The notes under the pieces: generated by a model
What the model was told of the DNA's origin: nothing
Seen by the model: only the letters and a program-made list of their open reading frames with translations
Database searches by the model: none
Translations under genes and position numbers: made by a program
In this document: one piece after another, positions 16,826 through 25,221 of the stretch
Numbering within the stretch: position 1 is the stretch's first letter
How the letters are laid out: each line of letters starts with the position of its first letter
Assembly (NCBI RefSeq): GCF_018614195.1
Contig: NZ_JAGGOT010000029.1
Coordinates: 186,001 to 250,000, forward strand
Direction of reading: 5' to 3'
Length of the DNA: 64,000 nt
Source: Streptomyces sp. ISL-43
GTDB lineage: Bacteria > Actinomycetota > Actinomycetes > Streptomycetales > Streptomycetaceae

Positions 16826-17869
16826 ATGACGGCTCCCCTCCACCCCTCCAAGCCCCGCCCCGGCGACCGGATCGCGGTGCTCTCCCCCTCGGCCGGCCTG
16901 CCGGCGCTCTTCCCGCAGCCCTACGAGCTCGGACTGCGCAGGCTCCGCGAGGACTTCGGCCTGAAGCCGGTGGAGTACCCGACGACCCGGAAGAGTGGCG
17001 CCACGCCCGAAGAGCGGGCCGCCGACATCCACGCGGCCTTCGCGGACCCCGAGATCAAGGCGGTCATGGCCAGCATCGGCGGCGAGGACCAGATCACCGT
17101 GGTCCCGCACCTCGACGCGGGCCTGCTGCGCGCCAACCCGAAGCCCTTCTTCGGCTACAGCGACAACACCAACCTGCTGCTCTTCCTCAGGGACTTGGGG
17201 ATGGTCGCCTACCACGGCGGCTCGGTGATGGTCGAGCTCGGACGGCCCGGCGCGATGCACCCGCAGACCGCGGACTCCCTGCGGGCGGCGCTGTTCACCT
17301 CCGGTGAGTACGAGCTCGCCCCCGCCGAAGCCGCCGGGCACGTCAACGGCCCCTGGGACGACCCGCGCACCTTCGACGCCGAGCCGGAGCTGGAGCCCGC
17401 CGACGGCTGGACCTGGCACCAGGGCGACCGGGTGGTCGAGGGGGCCGCCTGGGGCGGCAACCTGGAGATCCTGTCCTGGCTGCTCATGGCCGACCGCGTG
17501 GCGCGACCCGTCGAGGCCCACGCCGGCGACGTGCTCTTCCTGGAGACCTCGGAAGAGATGCCGCGGGCCGAGGAGGTCTACCGGATCCTGCGCGGCATGG
17601 GCGAGCGCGGACTGCTGCGGCAGTTCCCGGCCCTGCTCATGGGCCGTGCGAAGAGCTGGTCCTTCGAGAACCGGCTCGGCCCCGAGGAGCGGCGGCGCCA
17701 CCGCCGCGAGCAGCGCGAGGCCGTCCTGAGGGCGCTGGGCGAGTACGCCCCCGGCACCATGGCCGTGTTCGACGTGGACCTCGGCCACACCGACCCGCAG
17801 GTCGTCATCCCCGTCGGAGGCCGCGTCCGGGTGGACGGCCCGGCCCGCCGCGTCTTCGTCACGTACTGA
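16826..17869 (+). CDS. S66-family LD-carboxypeptidase / MccF-like serine peptidase
   Basis: This 347-residue cytoplasmic enzyme opens with PGDRIAVLSPSAGLPA, the first Rossmann-like strand of the S66 family. The nucleophile Ser is in FFGYSDNTNLLLFL near residue 113. A glutamate in WGGNLEILSWL and a histidine in DLGHTDPQVVIPVGG supply the remaining catalytic residues. S66 enzymes remove the terminal D-alanine from muropeptide tetrapeptides (LdcA), or cleave microcin C-like nucleotides (MccF). Sequence alone does not decide, though the YHGGSVMVELGR form resembles MccF-like members. It starts at ATG 16826 and appears to be a single-gene unit. Confidence 0.9.
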   Translation: MTAPLHPSKPRPGDRIAVLSPSAGLPALFPQPYELGLRRLREDFGLKPVEYPTTRKSGATPEERAADIHAAFADPEIKAVMASIGGEDQITVVPHLDAGLLRANPKPFFGYSDNTNLLLFLRDLGMVAYHGGSVMVELGRPGAMHPQTADSLRAALFTSGEYELAPAEAAGHVNGPWDDPRTFDAEPELEPADGWTWHQGDRVVEGAAWGGNLEILSWLLMADRVARPVEAHAGDVLFLETSEEMPRAEEVYRILRGMGERGLLRQFPALLMGRAKSWSFENRLGPEERRRHRREQREAVLRALGEYAPGTMAVFDVDLGHTDPQVVIPVGGRVRVDGPARRVFVTY

Positions 17870-17980
17870 CAGCACCTCTGACGCCACCTGACGAACATCC
17901 CGCGCGAGTCGGTCCGTTGGGGTAGCCGGATCCGCGTCCGGGGTGACAATGGAACTCCCACGGGACGTGTTGGGGGCGGC

Positions 17981-20107
17981 ATGTCGGCGTTGCTCTTACG
18001 GGGGTCCGGCCGGGCGCGGGGCTGGGTCGGATACCTCGGCGCGGTCGGGCTCGGCGCGGGTGCGGTGGCGCTGGCGACGGTCTGGACCTCGGGGCCCTGG
18101 GCCGCCGGCATCGGCGCGGCGGTCACCGCGCTGTCCGGGCTGGCGGCCGAGCGGATGCGGCCCGAGGAAGGCGCCGGAGCCCTGGGCGCCGGGGAGGTCC
18201 TGCGCACGGCGGGCGGCCGGATCCCGCTGCTGCGCGACGTGGACCGGCCCGAACTGGCCGGAGTCCACCCGGCCGAGGCCCCGGGCACACCGCCCGCGTA
18301 CATCGAGCGCGACGCCGAACCGAGGCTGCGCTCCGCCCTGGAGCACTCCCGCTTCGTCCTCGTGGTGGGGGAGTCCACGGCGGGCAAGACCCGGCTCGCC
18401 TACGAGGTCGCCCGCACCCGCTACCCCCGGCACACCTTCGTCCGCCCGCTCTCCCGCACCGCGCTGCCCGAGGCCGTACGCATCGCCGCGCGGCGGCGGC
18501 GCGCCGTGCTGTGGCTGGACGACCTGGAGGACTACCTCGGCGCGGGCGGCCTCACCGCCGCCCAACTGGCCGCCCTGGACCCGGCGGTGACGATCGCGAC
18601 GATCAGGGTCCAGGAGTACCGGCGCTACGACGCCCGCGAGGAGAGCCGGCTCACCGGCTCCGACCGGGACGCCTGGCGGGCCCAGCGCGATCTGCTCCAG
18701 CAGGCCCACGTCATCCGCCTGCCCCGGCACTGGTCCGAGCGGGAGCGCCGCCGGGCCGCCGCGCACCAGGGCGATCCCCGGATCGGGGCCGCGCTGCGCG
18801 CGGGGGAGCGGTTCGGGGTCGCCGAAGTCCTGGCCGCCGGTCCCGAGCTGCTGGCGTCCTGGGAGAACGGCTGGGCTCCGGGCGCCAATCCGCGCGGCGC
18901 CGCCGTGGTCGCGGCGGCGGTGGACTGCCGCCGGGCCGGACTGCGCCGCCCGGTGAGCCGGGAGTGGCTGCGCGAGCTGCACGCCCCGTACCTGGCGGCC
19001 AGGGGCGGCGGCGACCTCCAGCCCGAGCCCTTCGCGGAGGCCATGGACTGGGCCTGCGTGGCCGCCTACGCCACGAGCGGGCTGCTGATCGGCAACTACG
19101 GCGCCGGATTCACCGCGTTCGACTACCTGTTGAACGCGCCGGGCCACGGCCCGGTCCCCGATCACCTGTGGCGCGGCCTGCTGGCCCGGGTGGAGCCCGC
19201 CGACGCCTACGACATGGGCCTCGTCGCCCACCAGGACGGCCGCCTCGCGCGAGCCGTCGAAGCCCTCGACCTCGCCGCGCGCGGCGGCGTCCCCGGCGCC
19301 GAACTGCCCCTGGCCATCGCCATCGGGGACTCCGGGAAGCCGAGCCGGGCCGCCGCCGACCTCGCCGGGATCGCCCGCCGGCGCACCGACCGGCTCGGTC
19401 CACGGCATCCCGACACCCTGGCAGCCCGGCACCAACTCGCCTTCTTCGTCGGAGAGTCCGGCAACCTCAGGGCGGCGGCGGCCCGGTTCGCCGAGCTGCT
19501 CACCGACGCCGGGGAAGTCCTGGGACCCGACCACCCGGACACCCTGGCGGCCCGCCACCAGCTGGCCTACTTCACCGGGGAGGCCGGCGATCCCCGTGCG
19601 GCGGTCCGCCAGTTGGAGGCTCTGCTGGCGGACCGGCTGCGCGTACACGGTCCGGGCCACCCGCAAGTTCTGGCGACCCGGCGCGGCCTGATCTGGTTCC
19701 GGCCGGGCGATCCGGCCGACACGGAGCGGGAGTTGGCGCAGCTGCTCGCCGAGGCCGAAGCCGTCGAGGGGATCGGGCCCGACGATCCGCACACCCTCGC
19801 CATCCGTGGGAGCCGGGCGGCGCTGGCCGCCCGCGCCGGGCGCACCGCCGAGGCGGCCGAGGCCTGGGCGGCGCTCACCGCCGACCGGACCCGGGTGCTC
19901 GGGTCGGACCACCCGCACGTGTTCTACTCCCGGCTGGAGTGGGCCCGGGCGCTGACCGCCCAGGGCCGCACCGCCGAGGCCCGTGCGCTCCTGACCGGCG
20001 CGCTGGAGCGGGCGCGGTCCGTCCTGGAACCGGGGCACCGGCACCTGCGGACCGCCCGCGAGCTGCTGGCCCGCCTCGCCGACCCGGCCGGGCGCGAGGA
20101 CTCGTAA
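17981..20107 (+). CDS. membrane-anchored P-loop NTPase with C-terminal TPR repeats; contains a TTA codon
   Basis: This 708-residue protein has one or two N-terminal membrane helices (about residues 13-55). An AAA/STAND-like NTPase follows, with Walker A GESTAGKT near residue 130 and Walker B AVLWLDDLEDYL near 175. Tetratricopeptide repeats follow from about residue 400, with the pattern LG..HPDTLAARHQLA....G....A repeated at least four times. Proteins of this build are abundant in Streptomyces and thought to be signalling or conflict ATPases; none of the close relatives has a clear biochemical role. Codon 6 is TTA (17996-17998), so translation should need the bldA tRNA and be confined to late growth. 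No partner gene is adjacent. Confidence 0.85.
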   Translation: MSALLLRGSGRARGWVGYLGAVGLGAGAVALATVWTSGPWAAGIGAAVTALSGLAAERMRPEEGAGALGAGEVLRTAGGRIPLLRDVDRPELAGVHPAEAPGTPPAYIERDAEPRLRSALEHSRFVLVVGESTAGKTRLAYEVARTRYPRHTFVRPLSRTALPEAVRIAARRRRAVLWLDDLEDYLGAGGLTAAQLAALDPAVTIATIRVQEYRRYDAREESRLTGSDRDAWRAQRDLLQQAHVIRLPRHWSERERRRAAAHQGDPRIGAALRAGERFGVAEVLAAGPELLASWENGWAPGANPRGAAVVAAAVDCRRAGLRRPVSREWLRELHAPYLAARGGGDLQPEPFAEAMDWACVAAYATSGLLIGNYGAGFTAFDYLLNAPGHGPVPDHLWRGLLARVEPADAYDMGLVAHQDGRLARAVEALDLAARGGVPGAELPLAIAIGDSGKPSRAAADLAGIARRRTDRLGPRHPDTLAARHQLAFFVGESGNLRAAAARFAELLTDAGEVLGPDHPDTLAARHQLAYFTGEAGDPRAAVRQLEALLADRLRVHGPGHPQVLATRRGLIWFRPGDPADTERELAQLLAEAEAVEGIGPDDPHTLAIRGSRAALAARAGRTAEAAEAWAALTADRTRVLGSDHPHVFYSRLEWARALTAQGRTAEARALLTGALERARSVLEPGHRHLRTARELLARLADPAGREDS

Positions 20108-20184
20108 GCCGGGCAAGGAGGCGCGTAAGCCGGTGCGAGGATTCGTACATCCCGCGCGAGGGCCCGTACGGCGGGCCGGGCCGC

Positions 20185-20985
20185 TCACAGCAGCGGGGTC
20201 AGCGCCGCTGTGGCCGCTCGCAGGGCGGGGGCGTAGGCCTCGATCTCCTCGCGGGAGACCAGGAAGGTGACGGTGGTGACGCTGACGCCGCCGATCGGGC
20301 GGCCCGCCGGCCCGAGGATCACGGCGCCGATACAGCGGATGGTGGACTCGTTCTCCTCGTCGTCCAAGGCGAACCCCCGCGCCCGCACCGCCGCGAGCTC
20401 GGCCTCCAGCGCCCGCATGGTGGTGAGGGTGTTCGGCGTCCGGCGCGGCAGCCCGGCGGCGGAGACCAGTTCGCGGACCTCGGCCCCGGGCAGGTGGGCC
20501 AGGATGCTCTTGCCGATCGCGGTCGTGTGCAGCGGCATCCGCATGCCGACGCGCGAGGCGGTCCGGAACGGCTGGTCGCTCTCCAGCTTCCGGATGTAGG
20601 TGATGGTCTCCCCGCTGTGCAGGGCCAGGTGGACCGCCTGCCCGGTGGACTGCTGGAGCTCGCGCAGGATCTGCTCGATGCTGGCCGGCTCCCCGCCGCT
20701 GACCAGCGCGGACAGTCCGCGCAGCCGCGGGCCCACGCCGTAGCGGCTCTCGCCCTCGGGGCGTACGAAGCCCTGCTCGATCAGCGAGGCCAGGATGCGG
20801 AAGGTGCTCGACTTGGGCACCGCGGCCGCCGCCATCACGTCGGTGAGCCGGTGTGGGCCGCCGGGTGCGGCGACCGCCTCCAGGATCCGCATCGACTTTT
20901 CCAGCGCCGTGCCCGCCTCCGAGGTCCGTCCACCGCGCGCGGCGCCTTCGGCCTCCGGGTTGCCGGGCTTCTCGTCCGTGGGCAC
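20185..20985 (-). CDS. IclR family transcriptional regulator
   Basis: From the GTG at 20985 (GGAG 6 bases upstream) the protein has about 266 residues. Residues 27-90 form the winged HTH (ALEKSMRILEAVAAPGGPH, then LTDVMAAAAVPKSSTFRIL). The rest is the IclR effector domain, with RVGMRMPLHTTAIGKSILAHLP and GFALDDEENESTIRCIGAVI. A GTG at 21015 would add ten residues and one TTA codon, so the shorter start is preferred. It is divergent from a KDPG-aldolase/sugar-kinase operon, and a perfect palindrome in the shared region is its likely operator. IclR proteins of this kind usually repress uronate or 2-keto-3-deoxy sugar genes until the intermediate binds. Confidence 0.9.
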   Translation of the reverse strand: MPTDEKPGNPEAEGAARGGRTSEAGTALEKSMRILEAVAAPGGPHRLTDVMAAAAVPKSSTFRILASLIEQGFVRPEGESRYGVGPRLRGLSALVSGGEPASIEQILRELQQSTGQAVHLALHSGETITYIRKLESDQPFRTASRVGMRMPLHTTAIGKSILAHLPGAEVRELVSAAGLPRRTPNTLTTMRALEAELAAVRARGFALDDEENESTIRCIGAVILGPAGRPIGGVSVTTVTFLVSREEIEAYAPALRAATAALTPLL

Positions 20986-21040
20986 GCGATCTCCGTCGAT
21001 GGGTAAGGTCTGCACCAGCAGTTCCGGTACACGATACCAA

Positions 21041-21057
21041 GTTCCACTACGTGGAAC
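21041..21057. promoter_or_regulatory. perfect palindromic operator for the IclR regulator
   Basis: GTTCCACTACGTGGAAC has 7-base perfect arms around TAC. It lies 15 bases before the aldolase start and 56 bases before the preferred regulator start, placed to repress both. Similar GTTCCA/TGGAAC-type arms are known for KdgR-like IclR proteins. Confidence 0.75.
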
Positions 21058-21071
21058 AAATGGAGGATTCT

Positions 21072-21716
21072 TTGTCCTGCCACCCGTACGCGGCCATCAC
21101 CGCGCAGTGCCTGCTGCCGGTCCTGCGCGACGCCGACGCCGACGAGGCAGTCCGCCACACCACCGCCCTGCTCGCCGCCGGCTGCCGCGCGGTCGAGCTC
21201 ACCACCTCCACGCCCGGCTGGGCCGGGGCCGTCGCCCGCACCGCACGGCTCACCGACGCCCACGGCCGCCCCGCGCTCATCGGCGTCGGCACCGTCACCA
21301 CCGCCGAGGCCGCGGAAACCGCCCTCGGTGCGGGCGCCGCCTTCCTCGTCTCCCCCTATCCGGCTCCCGAGGTCCGCGAGGTCGCCGTGGCGCGCGGGGC
21401 CGTCTTCATCGAAGGCGGCTTCACCCCAGGCGAGATCGCCCACGCCGTCCGGTCCGCCGGCGCCGCGAAGGTCTTCCCCGCGCACGTGGGCGGCACCCGG
21501 TTCATCCGCTCCGTCAAGGCCGTCCTCCCCGACGCCCTGATCATCCCGACCGGCGGCATAGCACCGGGCGAGGTCCGCGAGTGGCTCGCCGCCGGGGCCG
21601 CCGCGGTCGGCATAGGCAACGGCCTGCCGGCCGATCCGGCCGAACTGGCAGCCCTCTTCGCGGACCTGGCCCGGCCCTGCTGCGGCGACTGCGCCGGTAC
21701 GGAGCCGCGACCGTGA
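21072..21716 (+). CDS. bifunctional 4-hydroxy-2-oxoglutarate / 2-dehydro-3-deoxy-phosphogluconate aldolase
   Basis: This class-I aldolase of about 214 residues has Lys133 in AAKVFPAHVGG as the Schiff-base residue, the same number as the E. coli enzyme. A VELTTSTP strand holds the conserved glutamate, GVGTVTTAEA and FIEGGFTPGEI follow, and the phosphate-binding end is TGGIAPGEVREWLAAGAAAVGIG. The family cleaves KDPG to pyruvate plus glyceraldehyde 3-phosphate. TTG at 21072 is chosen because GGAGG lies 5 bases upstream; ATG 21060 in the same frame has a weaker site and would overlap the operator edge. The C-terminus CCGDCAG is unusual for the family. It is coupled to the kinase by GTGA. Confidence 0.9.
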   Translation: MSCHPYAAITAQCLLPVLRDADADEAVRHTTALLAAGCRAVELTTSTPGWAGAVARTARLTDAHGRPALIGVGTVTTAEAAETALGAGAAFLVSPYPAPEVREVAVARGAVFIEGGFTPGEIAHAVRSAGAAKVFPAHVGGTRFIRSVKAVLPDALIIPTGGIAPGEVREWLAAGAAAVGIGNGLPADPAELAALFADLARPCCGDCAGTEPRP

Positions 21717-22876
21717 CCGGGCCCGGGCCCGGACCCGTGCCCGCGGCCGCGGCCGCGTCCGAGGGGTACGACGTGCTCGTCCTCGGTGAGGTCCTCGTCG
21801 AGATCCACGCCGGCAGCGCCCTGCGGGACGCTGCCGACGGCACCCCCGCACGCATCTCGTACTCGGGCGACGCCCTCAACGCCGCGGCCGCCGCCGTCGC
21901 CGCCGGAGCCCGCACCGCCCTGCTCGCCGTCGTCGGCGAGGACGAGCTGAGCGCCCCGCTGCTGGCCCGCGCCGCCGAGCTCGGCGTGGACGTCTCCCAC
22001 GTCCGCCGCTCCCCGCGCCCCAACGGCGCCTACCTGCTCTGCGCCGACACCGAAGGCGACCGCGCGTTCGTGTACTGGCGCACCGGCAGCGCCGGTTCGA
22101 CCCTCAGCGTGGAACACGTGGAGTCCTGGCGGGAGTTGCTGACCGGCTGCAAGGCCCTCATCACCAGCGGAATCACCGGCGCGCTGTCACCGAGCAGCCG
22201 GGACGCCGTACTGGCCGCCGCGCAGACCGTCCACGAGTCCGGCGGCCACCTCTCCTACGACCCCAACTTCCGCTCCCGCCTCACCAGTCGGGGCGAGGCC
22301 CGCGAGCTGCTGGCCCGCGTCGCCCCGCTGACCGGGCTGCTGAAGACCTCCTGCCCGGCCGACGCGCTGGCCATGGTCGACACCGACGACCCGGCCGAGG
22401 CCGCCGCCCGCTACCGGGCGCTGGGCGCCCGCAGCGTCGTGGTCACCGCGGGCGCCGACCGGCTGCTCCTGTCCGACGGGACGGCCGACGGGGCAGCCGA
22501 CGGGACGGCCGACGGGGCAGCCGACGGGACGGCCGACGGGACGGCCGACGGGGCAGCCGACGGGACGGCCGGTGGCGTGGACGGCCGCACGGGGGCGACG
22601 TACCTGCCCGTCCCCGTCAACCCCGACCCCGTCGACGCGACCGGCGCCGGGGACTGCTTCACCGGTACCGCCACGGCCCGGCTCGCCCTGGGCGACACCC
22701 TCGCGGACGCCGTCGCTTACGGCATGGCGGCCGCCTCCCTCTCGGTGTCCGGCCGAGGGGGCACCGGACGCGTTCCCGCCTTCACCGAGACGGCGGCCCT
22801 GGCCGCCGCACACCGTCGGCCGGCAAGCCGGCCGACCGCCACGGCGCCCGGTCCGTCCCCGCGACCGGCACTCTGA
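21713..22876 (+). CDS. PfkB-family sugar kinase, probable 2-keto-3-deoxygluconate kinase, with an internal repeat insert
   Basis: This 387-residue ribokinase-family enzyme has the N-terminal VLVLGEVLVEIHAG strand, the sugar-binding stretch SGDALNAAAAAVAAGARTAL, and the C-terminal signature DATGAGDCFTGTATARLALG with catalytic Asp314. Coupled to a KDPG aldolase and an IclR regulator, it most likely phosphorylates 2-keto-3-deoxygluconate to KDPG. Residues 255-286 are eight DG(T/A)A units encoded by a 12-base tandem repeat. Homologues have only a short surface turn at this point before the ATP-site strand. The 25-residue Pro/Ala/Arg C-terminal tail is also extra. The GTG start overlaps the aldolase stop by 4 bases. 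Confidence 0.9.
   Translation: MTGPGPGPVPAAAAASEGYDVLVLGEVLVEIHAGSALRDAADGTPARISYSGDALNAAAAAVAAGARTALLAVVGEDELSAPLLARAAELGVDVSHVRRSPRPNGAYLLCADTEGDRAFVYWRTGSAGSTLSVEHVESWRELLTGCKALITSGITGALSPSSRDAVLAAAQTVHESGGHLSYDPNFRSRLTSRGEARELLARVAPLTGLLKTSCPADALAMVDTDDPAEAAARYRALGARSVVVTAGADRLLLSDGTADGAADGTADGAADGTADGTADGAADGTAGGVDGRTGATYLPVPVNPDPVDATGAGDCFTGTATARLALGDTLADAVAYGMAAASLSVSGRGGTGRVPAFTETAALAAAHRRPASRPTATAPGPSPRPAL
22475..22570 (+). repeat. in-frame 12-bp tandem repeat (8 units) inside the sugar kinase gene
   Basis: Eight consecutive units are either GACGGGACGGCC (DGTA) or GACGGGGCAGCC (DGAA), in the order T,A,T,A,T,T,A,T. All keep the reading frame. Confidence 0.95.
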
Positions 22877-22913
22877 TCCGGGGCGCGCGGTAGGCCGGGG
22901 CAGCCGCCGCCCG

Positions 22914-22952
22914 TCCGTGCGCCCACGGGCCTGACGACCCGTGGGCGTACGG
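22914..22952. terminator. bidirectional terminator hairpin between the kinase and aldo/keto reductase genes
   Basis: Arms CGCCCACGGG and CCCGTGGGCG pair around CCTGACGA and extend further with one bulge each side (CCGT/ACGG). It lies between converging genes. Confidence 0.65.
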
Positions 22953-22962
22953 GCCTGCGGCT

Positions 22963-23850
22963 CTACGCCGCTTCGAGCAGCGCGATCTCCTCGGGCGACA
23001 GCCGCAGCGTCCCGGCGGCGATGTTCTCCGCCAGGTGGTCCGGGTTCCCGGTGCCCGGGATGGCCAGGACGTGCGCGCCCCGGCTCATCGTCCACGCGAG
23101 GCGCAGCTGGGCCGGTGACACACCGTGGACCCGCGCGAGTGCGCGTACCGCCGCGCCGTCCTCGGAGACCGCCCCGGCCTCCTTGCCGGCGCCCGCGATC
23201 GCGAAGAAGGGGACGAAGGCGATCCCCTGCTCCCCGCACGCGTCGAGGAAGGCGTGCTCCCCGTCCGGGGACCCGATCCCGTAGGCGTTCTGCACGCACA
23301 CCACGGGTGCGATGGCGCGCGCCTCGGCGAGGTGGTCGGGACGTACGTTGGACACGCCCAAGTGCCGGATCAGCCCGGCCGTGCGCAGTTCGGCGAGCGC
23401 CCCGAAGTGCTCGGCGATCGAACCGGTCTCCGCCTGGCGCGGGACGCGGAGGTTGACCACGTCCAGGTGGTCGCGGCCCAGCTGGCGCAGGTTCTCCTCG
23501 ACCTGCCCGCGCAGCTGCTCGGGCGTGGCCCACCACCACTCGCCGGACGGATCGCGGCCCGGCCCGACCTTGGTCGTGATGACCAGGTCGTCGGCGTAGG
23601 GGGCGAGGGCCCGGTTGATGAGCTCGTTGGCGGAGCGGGTCGGGGAGAAGTAGAACGCGGCGGTGTCGATGTGGTTGACCCCCAGCTCGACCGCCCGCCT
23701 GAGGAGGCCCGTCACCCGGTCCCGGTCGCTGGGGGAGCCGTCGGCGAGGTGGGTGAGCCGCATCGAGCCGAAGCCGACGCGGCGGACGGTGAGGTCGCCG
23801 AGCCGCCAGGTGCCGGAGTCGGCGGCGTTGATCCGGTCGGAAGAAGTCAT
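22963..23850 (-). CDS. aldo/keto reductase
   Basis: This 295-residue NADPH-dependent oxidoreductase has the TIM-barrel AKR pattern. GFGSMRLTHL is strand 1. HIDTAAFYFSP holds the catalytic Asp and Tyr, and VITTKVGPG the catalytic Lys. The position normally His sits in DHLDVVNLRV, as in the oxidoreductase subgroup with VNLR. LGVSNVRPDHLAEA, QNAYGI and AIPGTGNPDHLAENI bind cofactor. The substrate is unknown. The ATG overlaps the stop of the upstream serpin gene (ATGA), so the two are co-translated, an unexpected pairing of a protease inhibitor with a reductase. Confidence 0.92.
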   Translation of the reverse strand: MTSSDRINAADSGTWRLGDLTVRRVGFGSMRLTHLADGSPSDRDRVTGLLRRAVELGVNHIDTAAFYFSPTRSANELINRALAPYADDLVITTKVGPGRDPSGEWWWATPEQLRGQVEENLRQLGRDHLDVVNLRVPRQAETGSIAEHFGALAELRTAGLIRHLGVSNVRPDHLAEARAIAPVVCVQNAYGIGSPDGEHAFLDACGEQGIAFVPFFAIAGAGKEAGAVSEDGAAVRALARVHGVSPAQLRLAWTMSRGAHVLAIPGTGNPDHLAENIAAGTLRLSPEEIALLEAA

Positions 23851-25121
23851 CCGGTGATGATATCCGGGTCCGGGAACTCGTCCTCGGCGTACCACTCCTC
23901 CTCCTGCCTCCTCTTCTCCTCCTCGGTGTACTCCTCCTCGACGTGGGCGGCGGGGTCCGTCACCCAGCCCGCGGCGAGCACCAGGCGGGAGGTCCGGTGG
24001 ACGGCGACGAAGCCGAAAGGGCGGTCGAAGGTCACTTGGGCGCGGCGAACGCGGTACCTCAGCCGGGGCATGGCACAGCCGGCCGCGCCAAGGACCACGG
24101 CCGTCACGGCGGCGGCTTCGAAGCCCTCCGCGTGGAAGCGCGCCAGGGCCGACTGCCGGGCCGAGGCGACGGCCAGGTACGCGCTGCTGATGCCGGGGAA
24201 ATGACCGGACCGGTCGTCCGAGGCGCTCTCCAGGCCGAACAGCGAGGCGGGGGTGAGGAGATCGTGCTCGGCGCGCACGTCGAAGGCCACCGTCGCGATG
24301 TCCAGCCGGTGTCGGGGTTCCGTCGAGCCGACCGTGCCGATGCGCAGGCCCGGCCCCGGGTTCCCCTCGGGGAGCAGGCTCGCGCCCGTCGAGGGAACGG
24401 CCCGGGTGACGGTCGCGATGCCGGATCGGAGGGTCTGACCCGGCGGGGCCTGCGGCTCGCCCAGGACCAGGTGGACGTCCACGCCGCCGTCGCCCACCAC
24501 CTCCAGCACGGTCACCGGCCCGGTCGGCGCCTGTGCGACGCGGACCCGGTCCAGCAGGGCCGTGCTGCGGCGCAGACCGAGCAACGGGCGATGGACCCAG
24601 GGGCCTTCCTCGGGCATGGCGAAGCAGGGCTCGAAGGGCTGGATCCACCGCAAGCGCAGTGCCAGCGCGGAGGCGAGCACGAGGCGGGTGTCCTCGTCGA
24701 GGTGGACCGGCATCTTCTCGACGAGCCCGCCGGTGCGGTCGGAGGCCCAGGCGTCCAGGGCCTCGCGGTCGGTGTCGCCGTCACCGGTCAGGGTGCCCCG
24801 GGTCCCGGCCGGGAGCCGGTCCGTCCAGCGCTCCTCCAGCGGGAGTTCCCGCCGCGCCCACAGGCCGGTGGCCGCGCGCAGGCCCCGTACGCCGCCCAGT
24901 GCGCTCAGCAGCTCCCGGGCGGCTTCGGCGGCCGCCTCGGCGGGTATGCCGAGCGCCTCGGCCAGCTCGGTGCGGGCCGGGCCGCCGGCGCCGTCGGCGA
25001 GCAGGGCCAGCAACGGCCAGACTCCGGCGGCCGTGAACACGGTGCCCGCGCCGTCCTTCGCCGCGTGCCCGGCCCAGCGTGTGGTGAGGGCGTTGACCGC
25101 CCGTACCGTCGAGATCCTCAT
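23847..25121 (-). CDS. serpin family serine protease inhibitor
   Basis: This 424-residue protein follows the serpin fold. It has VNALTTRWAGHAAKDGAGTVFTAAGVWPLLALLADGA at the start, LVLASALALRLRWIQPF in the middle, and the breach and hinge region FHAEGFEAAAVTAVVL about 70 residues before the end. The hinge has the small residues typical of inhibitory serpins whose reactive loop inserts into sheet A. FDRPFGFVAVHRTSRLVLAAGWVTDP is the conserved C-terminal strand. There is no signal peptide, so it is cytoplasmic. A 30-residue acidic tail (EEEYTEEEKRRQEEEWYAED and on) follows the core. The target protease is unknown. Confidence 0.88.
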   Translation of the reverse strand: MRISTVRAVNALTTRWAGHAAKDGAGTVFTAAGVWPLLALLADGAGGPARTELAEALGIPAEAAAEAARELLSALGGVRGLRAATGLWARRELPLEERWTDRLPAGTRGTLTGDGDTDREALDAWASDRTGGLVEKMPVHLDEDTRLVLASALALRLRWIQPFEPCFAMPEEGPWVHRPLLGLRRSTALLDRVRVAQAPTGPVTVLEVVGDGGVDVHLVLGEPQAPPGQTLRSGIATVTRAVPSTGASLLPEGNPGPGLRIGTVGSTEPRHRLDIATVAFDVRAEHDLLTPASLFGLESASDDRSGHFPGISSAYLAVASARQSALARFHAEGFEAAAVTAVVLGAAGCAMPRLRYRVRRAQVTFDRPFGFVAVHRTSRLVLAAGWVTDPAAHVEEEYTEEEKRRQEEEWYAEDEFPDPDIITG

Positions 25122-25221
25122 GGGCGGGAGACTACGGGTTGGTGCGCCGCCGGGACGGGTCGATTTCCGCGGCCCGGCGGCGCTGTTCGGGGTGGCTGTC
25201 AGCAGCCGGGTCAGCGGCCGG

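Noticed and set aside
22187..23539. Long minus-strand frame opposite the sugar kinase with repeated VGCPVGRP
   Set aside because: The repeats only mirror the kinase VNTR, and the kinase frame carries all family motifs.
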